In this document: positions 1 to 4,961 of the stretch, in pieces
Position numbering within the stretch: the first letter of the stretch is position 1
Layout: every line of letters starts with the position of its first letter
Assembly (NCBI GenBank): GCA_023419055.1
Contig: JAEZYO010000768.1
Location: 1-7,275, forward strand
Direction: 5' to 3'
Length of the DNA: 7,275 nt
Source: Pseudomonadota bacterium
GTDB lineage: Bacteria; Myxococcota; Polyangia; Polyangiales; Polyangiaceae
Translations under genes and position numbers: made by a program
The notes under the pieces: model-generated
Database searches by the model: none
What the model was told of the DNA's origin: nothing
What the model saw: the letters and a program-made list of their open reading frames with translations, nothing else

Positions 1-1
1 G

Positions 2-721
2 CTCAGCATCGAGACCCGCAACGCGACGCTCGATCCGAGCCTCGGCCCGGTGCCCGCCGGGATCCCGCCTGGTGACTACGTGATGCTCGCCGTGAGCGAT
101 ACCGGCGTCGGCATGGACCCGACGACGAAGGCGCGTGTATTCGAGCCGTTTTTTACGACCAAAGAGCCCGGTAGAGGTACCGGACTCGGTCTGGCCATCG
201 TGCACGGCGTCGTCGCCCAGAGCGGGGGCCACGTCGAGGTCGAGAGCGAGCTCGGGCACGGCGCGTCGTTCAAGATCTACCTACCCGCCGTCACCGAGAG
301 GCTCGGAGTCGGAAGGTCCTTCGGCAACATTGGCGCGGCGCCCCCCGGCCGCGAGACGATCCTCGTGGTCGAGGACGAGGCCGCGGTGAGAAAGCTGGTC
401 AGCAGCATCCTTTCGTCCTGCGGTTACACCATCCTCGAAGCAGCGAACGGGCAGGACGCCCTTCGCGTCGCCGAAGGCCACGCCGGCTCGATCGAGCTCC
501 TGGTGTCCGACGTCGTCATGCCGCAGCTGGGGGGCCGGCAGCTCGCCGAGCAGCTGACCGCCGTGAAGCCGGGGCTGAAGGTCCTGCTCATGTCCGGGTA
601 CGCCGACGCGGCCGTCGTGCGGCAAGGGGCCGTGAAGATGGAGCACGCCTTCTTGCAGAAACCGTTCACCCCTGCCGTGCTCGCGCAGAAGGTGCGAGAC
701 GTGCTCGATCAGAAGCACTGA
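2..721 (+). CDS. Hybrid sensor histidine kinase, 3' part (HATPase plus receiver)
   Basis: The reading frame is open from the first bases of the window, so the 5' end lies upstream; the GTG at 50 is an internal codon. What remains is the end of a GHKL ATPase domain followed by a C-terminal receiver domain. ATPase signs: the G1 box DTGVGM (nt 98-115), the F box FEPFFTTK, and the G2 box GRGTGLGLAIVHG. Receiver signs: the acidic pair in VVEDE, the phospho-acceptor Asp in SDVVMP (codon 509-511), the switch Ser in MSGY, and the conserved Lys in QKPF (codon 659-661). All catalytic residues that should be present are intact. By family knowledge, an upstream HisKA domain would autophosphorylate on His and pass phosphate to this receiver; HisKA and any PAS or membrane sensor are outside the window. 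The input signal is unknown. There is no DNA-binding output domain, so a separate partner regulator is expected. It ends 215 nt before the next gene and no clear terminator is visible. Confidence 0.93.
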   Translation, partial: LSIETRNATLDPSLGPVPAGIPPGDYVMLAVSDTGVGMDPTTKARVFEPFFTTKEPGRGTGLGLAIVHGVVAQSGGHVEVESELGHGASFKIYLPAVTERLGVGRSFGNIGAAPPGRETILVVEDEAAVRKLVSSILSSCGYTILEAANGQDALRVAEGHAGSIELLVSDVVMPQLGGRQLAEQLTAVKPGLKVLLMSGYADAAVVRQGAVKMEHAFLQKPFTPAVLAQKVRDVLDQKH

Positions 722-741
722 CCGAAATTTCTAACCCGTTG

Positions 742-762
742 GGAAGGAGGCGTCGCTCGGTG
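742..762 (+). promoter_or_regulatory. Strong Shine-Dalgarno-like GGAAGGAGG before an unlikely GTG start
   Basis: GGAAGGAGG (742-750) lies 9 nt before a GTG (760) in frame with the CotH-like gene. Starting there would add 59 residues before the preferred ATG at 937. That would bury the lipoprotein signal peptide some 75 residues from the N-terminus, and third-position GC in 739-936 (about 70 percent by hand count) is lower than expected for a real gene here. It may be a chance purine run, a translated leader, or a true start with cleavage later. The stretch 722-936 also holds two direct copies of TGTGCCA (794-800 and 816-822), 22 bp apart. Confidence 0.3.
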
Positions 763-936
763 AGGGCGGAGGTGCTGCCGGGGAGCACCGCGTTGTGCCA
801 GCGGAGGGGCGCTGCTGTGCCATTTCAGGATCCCGATGTCGGACGGCCGTCCCCCACTTGGCCTCTATTTCCCCGTGATTCGATGGGCACGCGGGTTGCT
901 CCAGCGCACCGGCCCCTCCGCCTTTCATCCACCGCC

Positions 937-2565
937 ATGATCTCCTCCATCGACCCCGGTTCGCATCGATCCCCCCGCCGCGCCGGTCCTCTGACCGGTG
1001 TGTTTCTCCTTTCAGTGCCCTTGCTGGTCTCGCTCGCCTGTTCCGACGACATCACCAACCAGTACATCACGAACCAGTACGGCGACGCGGGCGCTGACTC
1101 CGCTGGCGGGGAGAGCGGTGCCGGGGGAGAGGGCACCCGGTATCCCGGCGCTCCCGAGGCGGACACGGAGGTCGCCGAGCATTCACCCGACGTGTTTGGC
1201 TCCGTCGGCATCCGCTACTGGTTCGCTGTCTCCGACGAACAACTCGAGGAGATGAACGAGGGGCTCGATCAGGGGGGGCCCATCGTCGAGCAGGTTGGAG
1301 ACATCTACGTCCCGGGAGGCTCGGTCGCGGGCAACTATGCCGACCACCTCTGGGTGACCACGCCCGGCCGCAACGGGAAGACGGCGGACTACGGCAAGGT
1401 CGAGGTGAAGATCGTCGGGCAGTCGACGCTCCGCCCCTGGAGTCGACGCAGCATCCCCAATCTCAACGTCGACTTCGACGAGTTCGTGGAGGACCAGGAG
1501 ATCGGCGGGTTCGAGCACCTGCGCTTCAACAACGCGCAGGTCGGCAGCATCTTCCGGGAGCGCGTCACGCTCGAGCTCTACTCGCGCTTGAAATACCCGG
1601 CGCCGCGCGCAACGTACGGTTGGGTCTCGAGCAACGTGTGGGGCGCCGGCGTGGCCGTGCCCTACGTCGTGGTGGAGCGCTACAAGCGGACGTTCTGCGA
1701 GCGCTGGGAGGACGAGATCGGCGGAGGCTGCGCCAACATCTGGGAGTTCGTCGGTGACTTCGCCCAGAGCGACGGCATCCCGGGAGGGCCGGGCGTGCTC
1801 GGGAGCGTGTTCGACGACCCGAACGTCTGCGAGTTCAGCGAGTGCGACGACGCGCGCGGCCGGAAGCTGGAAGCTACCGTGAAGGAAACCCCGCTGGGTG
1901 ACGGCTTCAAGAAGGCGCTGAGCAAGTGGATTCACTGGCCCTCGTTCCATCGCTTTCAGTGCCTCTCTTGGGTGCTCGCGACGGGAGACGACGCCCTGCA
2001 CAACATGAACAACGTGGTGCTGATGGAGCGGGGTGACGGGCTTTTCCAGTACCTGCCGTATTCCGTGGACATCAGCTTGGGCCAGGAGTGGTACCCGACC
2101 GTGCCCCTGCCGGGCTCGAACTCCATCGCTCGCGGCTGTCAGAGCGACGCCGCTTGCTGGGCGGATACCATCGCGGCCTGCGAAGATCTCATCGCCGAAT
2201 TCGAAGATCTCGACCCCCAGGGCCTGCTCGACGGCGTGCATGAGGAGCTCGCGAGTCAGGGCATGCTCCGCCCGGGTGACGAAGAGCGCTATCAGGCCCT
2301 GCGTGACTGGTTCGAGGAGCGGCTCTCCAACCTACCCGCCGAGCTCGAGGACAATCGCGAGCAGCCGCTGGTTTGCCAGGATGGCCAGGTGGATTGCGGG
2401 GGCTACTGCGACTACTACGAGAACTGCGGGAACAACTGCGAGCCTCCGCTCGCCCTCGAGGCGGCAGGCGCAGGCGGCGCGGATGGCGCGGGCGGCGGCG
2501 GCGGAGAGGCCGGCAGCGATGGCGGCGTTTGCACGCCGATCGAGCACTATGGCCTTCTAGAGTAG
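937..2565 (+). CDS. CotH-like (kinase-fold) lipoprotein
   Basis: A 542-aa protein from ATG 937. This start was chosen because it puts a lipoprotein signal at the N-terminus: basic n-region (HRSPRR), hydrophobic core, lipobox SLAC with the lipidated Cys at residue 35. No good ribosome site precedes it. A Gly/Ala/Ser-rich linker follows. The core resembles the CotH family (atypical protein kinases first known from Bacillus spore coats). Visible matches are FNNAQVGSIFRE (residues 197-208) followed by YPAPRATYGWV and PYVVVERY; GDDALHNMNN (350-359), fitting the family's Asp/Asn catalytic segment; and YLPYSVDISLG, with Asp378 where CotH proteins have a metal-binding Asp. It carries many Cys, including a tail from C480 (DCGGYC...CGNNC), so disulfides and an exported location are likely. 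The C-terminus is Gly/Ala low-complexity ending in VCTPIEHYGLLE. By family knowledge it may phosphorylate exported proteins; the substrate is unknown. It is probably co-transcribed with the lipoprotein gene 8 nt downstream. Confidence 0.8.
   Translation: MISSIDPGSHRSPRRAGPLTGVFLLSVPLLVSLACSDDITNQYITNQYGDAGADSAGGESGAGGEGTRYPGAPEADTEVAEHSPDVFGSVGIRYWFAVSDEQLEEMNEGLDQGGPIVEQVGDIYVPGGSVAGNYADHLWVTTPGRNGKTADYGKVEVKIVGQSTLRPWSRRSIPNLNVDFDEFVEDQEIGGFEHLRFNNAQVGSIFRERVTLELYSRLKYPAPRATYGWVSSNVWGAGVAVPYVVVERYKRTFCERWEDEIGGGCANIWEFVGDFAQSDGIPGGPGVLGSVFDDPNVCEFSECDDARGRKLEATVKETPLGDGFKKALSKWIHWPSFHRFQCLSWVLATGDDALHNMNNVVLMERGDGLFQYLPYSVDISLGQEWYPTVPLPGSNSIARGCQSDAACWADTIAACEDLIAEFEDLDPQGLLDGVHEELASQGMLRPGDEERYQALRDWFEERLSNLPAELEDNREQPLVCQDGQVDCGGYCDYYENCGNNCEPPLALEAAGAGGADGAGGGGGEAGSDGGVCTPIEHYGLLE
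1051..1080 (+). repeat. Tandem 15-bp repeat encoding ITNQY-ITNQY
   Basis: Two adjacent 15-bp units (1051-1065 and 1066-1080) differ at one base (third codon position) and encode ITNQY twice. They start four residues after the lipidated Cys of the CotH-like protein, in the linker that would tether it to the membrane. The likely origin is local duplication of a spacer segment. Confidence 0.85.
2461..2526 (+). repeat. GGC/GCG-rich low-complexity stretch in the CotH-like gene
   Basis: A run of mostly GGC, GCG and GCA codons encodes a Gly/Ala-rich segment near the C-terminus of the CotH-like protein, between the Cys-rich tail and the final VCTP segment. It is a flexible linker-like sequence, and its simple composition makes it prone to slippage. 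It also opens long false reading frames in the other five frames. Confidence 0.75.
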
Positions 2566-2573
2566 GTAGCGCC

Positions 2574-3347
2574 ATGAGAGCTCGAGCACTCGCGAGATGG
2601 GAACGTGCGGCGGCCCTCGTCGGGCTCATCTGCGCCCTGGGTTGTGGCACCGAAGATCCGGGAGCCAACGACCAGCCGGGCGCCGGCGGTGCGGGCGGAG
2701 CACCCAGTGACGGCGGAGCCGGCCCCGAGCTCCCGACTGGACGGCTCTTGCCGTTCGCGACGGGTAACGCGTGGGAATACCGCGTCACTCAAGACGGCGC
2801 CGTCACGGAGAAGACGACGACCGTCGGCGACTTCGGGCTGGTCGGCGGTGAGGGGCCGTTCGCGGAGCTCGAAGCGTTTCACGTCGTGACCAAGAAGGGG
2901 GCCAACCTCGCGGATCGCACGGAGAGCTGGCAGGCGCCGGACCCAGACGCGCCGGAACGCGTCGTCCGTTTCCGCGAGCTTTCCTTCGGCGCGCAGAGCG
3001 GGGATCTCCAGCTGGAAGAGCACTGGGATCCCGCCAAGCTCCACGTCGACGGCAGCGCCGAGCGGATCTTCAGCGGCAGCACCTGGAACGAGTCCTATGA
3101 GGAGACCAAGCTCGAGGTAGGACGCACCGCGCTCCGGCACACGGTCACCGAAACCTGGACCGTGATCTCGGACGACGAAGCCGTGAGCGTTCCGGCGGGC
3201 GACTTCGAGCACGCCGTTCACCTGCGCAAGACCACGAACGGCAAGTCGAAGGACTACTGGTACCTGCGCGGGGTGGGAAAGCTCAAGGAGGTCGGGACGC
3301 AGACGGAGGAGCTTACGGACTACACGATCGCCGAAGACCCGCCGTAG
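2574..3347 (+). CDS. Lipoprotein of unknown function, partner of the CotH-like gene
   Basis: A 257-aa protein. ATG 2574 is preferred over in-frame codons upstream because it begins a clean lipoprotein signal peptide (basic start MRARALAR, hydrophobic core, lipobox ALGC with Cys24), and the upstream stretch overlaps the CotH-like gene in another frame. AGTAGG about 7 nt upstream may serve as a weak ribosome site, and the 8-nt gap to the previous stop suggests translational coupling. After a Gly/Ala-rich linker (residues 36-50) the mature domain starts at GNAWEYRV (64-71), is rich in alternating beta-type sequence, and ends with VPAGDFEHAVHLRKT (206-220) and YWYLRGVGKLKEVG (228-241). The pattern 'G..W.Y' early and 'VPAG.F......YW...GVG..K' late is a recurring arrangement in secreted bacterial beta-sandwich proteins of unknown role; I recognise the style, not a named function. 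It could be a partner or target of the CotH-like protein, but that is inference from position only. Confidence 0.85.
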   Translation: MRARALARWERAAALVGLICALGCGTEDPGANDQPGAGGAGGAPSDGGAGPELPTGRLLPFATGNAWEYRVTQDGAVTEKTTTVGDFGLVGGEGPFAELEAFHVVTKKGANLADRTESWQAPDPDAPERVVRFRELSFGAQSGDLQLEEHWDPAKLHVDGSAERIFSGSTWNESYEETKLEVGRTALRHTVTETWTVISDDEAVSVPAGDFEHAVHLRKTTNGKSKDYWYLRGVGKLKEVGTQTEELTDYTIAEDPP

Positions 3348-3368
3348 CTGCTTCGGGACTCGTCAGCT
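3331..3368. terminator. Possible weak bidirectional terminator between convergent genes
   Basis: The convergent stop codons are only 15 nt apart. Two short overlapping dyads cover the junction: CCGAAG (3331-3336) with CTTCGG (3351-3356), and AGCTG (3346-3350) with CAGCT (3364-3368). Neither is followed by a T-run on either strand, so intrinsic termination is doubtful and Rho-dependent ending or overlapping transcripts are equally possible. Confidence 0.25.
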
Positions 3369-4022
3369 CGGCGCTGGATCCACGCGGTCAGCGCCGCTGC
3401 CTGGCGGTTCACCCAGAAACTCGACCCACGCTCGCCTCATGCACGGGTAGTGCTTTGCTGCTTCGGCGAGCGCCAGGAACGCCTGGAGGTTCTTGTCGAA
3501 GCGCGCGCGCAGGCCGAGGTCCAGGATGTCGTCTCCCTCGAAGGCCTCGTGCGCCGCCGCGAGCGAGAACATGTCCGGGAACACGCGGGCCCCGAGGTGT
3601 TCGAGCGGTATCCGGAGGGCCCACAAGCCCCGGTTGCCCCCGGCGAGGGACGGGGAAGCGGAGAGCAGGAGCCCATGCCGACCGTCGAACGGCTGCGGGC
3701 GGAAGCGCGAGGTCCAGTCGATCAGGTTCTTGATCGTTCCGGGCATCGAGCCGTTGTACTCGGGAGAAGACAGGATGAACGCGTCGCTCTCCGAGAGCCT
3801 TCGCCGGAACTCCACCGCCCCGGGCGGGATCCCGTCCTCGGCCTCGATATCACCGTCATAGAGCGGGACGTCGAAGTCACGCATCGAGGCGTGGTCCACC
3901 GCCGCCCCAGCTTGCTCCGCCAGGCGCGCTGCTAGCGCCGCGAGCTTGTGATTGAGCGAATCTCTGCGCGTCGACGCCGCGAAGACGAGCACTTTGAGCT
4001 TCGAAGCCGGGCCGGGAGCCAT
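3363..4022 (-). CDS. NADPH-dependent FMN reductase family protein
   Basis: A 219-aa flavodoxin-fold oxidoreductase. The first strand KVLVFAAS leads into the phosphate-binding loop STRRDSLNHKLA (residues 17-28). The family signature SPEYNGSMPGTIKNLIDW (86-103) is nearly complete, and a third flavin-contact loop is seen at SASPSLAGGNRG (121-132). Relatives bind FMN and use NAD(P)H to reduce flavins, quinones, azo compounds or chromate in the cytoplasm; the natural substrate here cannot be told. The length is somewhat above the usual 180-190 aa because of a C-terminal extension (about residues 180-219) rich in Ala, Pro and Gly. ATG 4022 is supported by AGAGGTG just upstream on the minus strand. 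It is second in a leftward unit behind the osmC-like gene, 47 nt away, fitting a shared role in redox stress or quinone/peroxide detoxification. Confidence 0.92.
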   Translation of the reverse strand: MAPGPASKLKVLVFAASTRRDSLNHKLAALAARLAEQAGAAVDHASMRDFDVPLYDGDIEAEDGIPPGAVEFRRRLSESDAFILSSPEYNGSMPGTIKNLIDWTSRFRPQPFDGRHGLLLSASPSLAGGNRGLWALRIPLEHLGARVFPDMFSLAAAHEAFEGDDILDLGLRARFDKNLQAFLALAEAAKHYPCMRRAWVEFLGEPPGSGADRVDPAPS

Positions 4023-4035
4023 CTGTCACCTCTCT

Positions 4036-4054
4036 TCCGTCATCCCTGGACGGA
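4036..4054 (-). other. Hairpin between osmC-like and FMN reductase genes
   Basis: A perfect 6-bp inverted repeat, TCCGTC (4036-4041) and GACGGA (4049-4054), with a 7-nt loop fills the middle of the 47-nt gap. In the leftward transcript it ends two or three bases before the ribosome site of the FMN reductase gene. No U-run follows, so it looks more like a processing or translation-modulating stem than a terminator. Confidence 0.4.
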
Positions 4055-4069
4055 CTGTGCCGGTATGCC

Positions 4070-4543
4070 TCATACGAGCCGCGTTCGGACGTCGACCTCG
4101 GAGGTGAGCGTCCGGTGGACAGGGCACTTGCTCGCGATCTCGAGCAGGCGCGCCCGCTGCTCTTCCGAGAGGTCCCCGTGGAGCTCGATGTCGCGCTCGA
4201 TCCGATCGAGCATGCCGACTTTCGTCTCGCAATTTTCGCAGTCGGCCGCGTGCACCTTGGTGTGCCGGAGCTTCACGGTTACGCCCTCGAGCGGCCAATG
4301 CTTGCGGCGCGCGTAGAGCGACAGGGTCATCGACGTACACGCGCCGAGCGCTGAAATGAGGAGCTCGTACGGGGTCGGGCCGGCGTCCGTGCCGCCCACC
4401 GCGCGCGGTTCATCCGCCGTCAGCACGTGGCTTCCCACCTCGATCCTCTGGGCGAAGCGGTTCGCGCTCGCGCGAACGATCGTCTCCCGAGGCTCTTCTC
4501 CGCCTCGCGCTCTTCCGGACGGGCCTCCCAGCTCCTCGCTCAT
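4070..4543 (-). CDS. OsmC family protein (thiol-dependent peroxidase-like)
   Basis: A 157-aa protein of the OsmC/Ohr superfamily. The hallmark segment GGTDAGPTPYELLISALGAC (residues 50-69) contains Glu60 and the peroxidatic-type Cys69; the second redox Cys is Cys140 in ASKCPVHRTL. Both redox cysteines are present, so it should be active. By family knowledge these proteins reduce organic hydroperoxides in the cytoplasm with a thiol donor and act as dimers. Between the two cysteines is HAADCENCE with Cys102 and Cys105, an extra CxxC typical of the subgroup often fused to an alpha/beta hydrolase; here it stands alone without the hydrolase. ATG 4543 is supported by GAGAGAGGG ending about 6 nt upstream. 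The N-terminal 18 residues are Gly/Arg/Glu-rich and probably disordered. It is first in a leftward unit with the FMN reductase. ACGT-containing dyads upstream may be its operator. Confidence 0.95.
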   Translation of the reverse strand: MSEELGGPSGRARGGEEPRETIVRASANRFAQRIEVGSHVLTADEPRAVGGTDAGPTPYELLISALGACTSMTLSLYARRKHWPLEGVTVKLRHTKVHAADCENCETKVGMLDRIERDIELHGDLSEEQRARLLEIASKCPVHRTLTSEVDVRTRLV

Positions 4544-4589
4544 CGCGCGCCCTCTCTCGGCCAGCTCTCCTCATCTCCCAAGGTGAGGC

Positions 4590-4680
4590 CACGTGCGCCG
4601 AATGCCACGTCCTATCGCAAGAGAGAGGGAGAATTAGGGGCGACCGCGCGAGGCGTCTCGCCACACGTCGCCGTGACGTG
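4590..4680 (-). promoter_or_regulatory. ACGT-cored dyads upstream of the osmC-like gene
   Basis: Two inverted repeats share an ACGT core: ACGTG (4591-4595) with CACGT (4606-4610), 10-nt spacer, and CACGTC (4664-4669) with GACGTG (4675-4680), 5-nt spacer. The first also gives direct copies of GCCACGT at 4588-4594 and 4604-4610. They lie about 50-140 nt upstream of the leftward osmC-like start, where an operator would be expected. I see no convincing -35/-10 pair nearby; TAATTC on the minus strand (4631-4636) is a possible -10 without a matching -35. Confidence 0.35.
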
Positions 4681-4722
4681 CGAGTGAGCGCGCGACGAAC
4701 CGGCGCCGAGCACTAGCGAGCA

Positions 4723-4760
4723 CCGTCCGGGCCTACGGGGGGGAGGGGAAGCCCGGACGG
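4723..4760 (-). ncRNA. Strong 10-bp hairpin with polypyrimidine/polypurine loop
   Basis: CCGTCCGGGC (4723-4732) and GCCCGGACGG (4751-4760) form a perfect 10-bp stem around an 18-nt loop. On the minus strand, the direction of both flanking genes, the loop reads as C-rich with CCCCTCCCCCCC, complementary to Shine-Dalgarno sequences. On the plus strand the loop is G-rich, and with the stem GGG it satisfies a G-quadruplex pattern (GGG tracts at 4729, 4737, 4741 and 4745). It lies about 200 nt past the sorbosone dehydrogenase stop and about 180 nt before the osmC-like start. No T-run follows on the minus strand, so a classical intrinsic terminator is not supported. A structured RNA is possible, but the type call is tentative. 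Confidence 0.35.
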
Positions 4761-4763
4761 CAC

Positions 4764-4933
4764 TCGGGTCGAGTACTGGCAGGACCCGACGTGAATGGCA
4801 ACGGGTTTCAAGTCCGCGCGTCATTCGGCGCGGTGGTAACCCCTTTGGGTGGTCTCCGTGAACGCGTCGGCCCGCGGGCTCGCGAACGTGCGGGTGCTCG
4901 GTACGAGCTCCGAGCTACCGCCGAAATGACGCG
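4764..4933. other. Dyad-rich intergenic segment with long-range inverted repeat
   Basis: This segment lacks a credible gene but is full of symmetry. The largest is a 14-bp inverted repeat with one bulged base: 4817-4830 and 4919-4933, arms 88 nt apart. Other elements are TCGGGTC (4764-4770) with GACCCGA (4783-4789); CCGCGC (4814-4819) with GCGCGG (4828-4833); the 10-bp palindrome at 4870-4879; and GCTCGG (4896-4901) with CCGAGC (4910-4915). The local stem at 4814-4833 uses the same bases as the left long-range arm, so the two folds exclude each other. It could be a structured leader or 3' UTR in the leftward transcript, or a small repeat element. The rest of 4544-4961 shows nothing else I can name. 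Confidence 0.4.
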
Positions 4934-4961
4934 AGCGCCGGGTTCGGAGAACGGCTCATCG

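Noticed and set aside
1183..2241. Long minus-strand reading frame (352 codons) opposite the CotH-like gene
   Set aside because: It is a mirror of a GC-rich coding strand: no recognisable domain, His/Val/Arg-rich composition typical of antisense frames, and the plus strand has a signal peptide and family motifs.
2373..2573. N-terminal extension of the 257-aa lipoprotein upstream of ATG 2574
   Set aside because: It would translate the Gly/Ala-coding tail of the CotH-like gene in another frame as an Arg/Gly-rich peptide and bury a clear lipoprotein signal.
2189..3221. Minus-strand frames opposite the end of the CotH-like gene and the second lipoprotein
   Set aside because: Arg/Pro/Ala-rich shadow translations without domain signs; they overlap two well-supported plus-strand lipoprotein genes.
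4796..4835. TTCAAGTCC resembling a tRNA T-arm
   Set aside because: The flanking bases do not form a 5-bp T-stem, and no acceptor, D or anticodon stem can be assembled around it.
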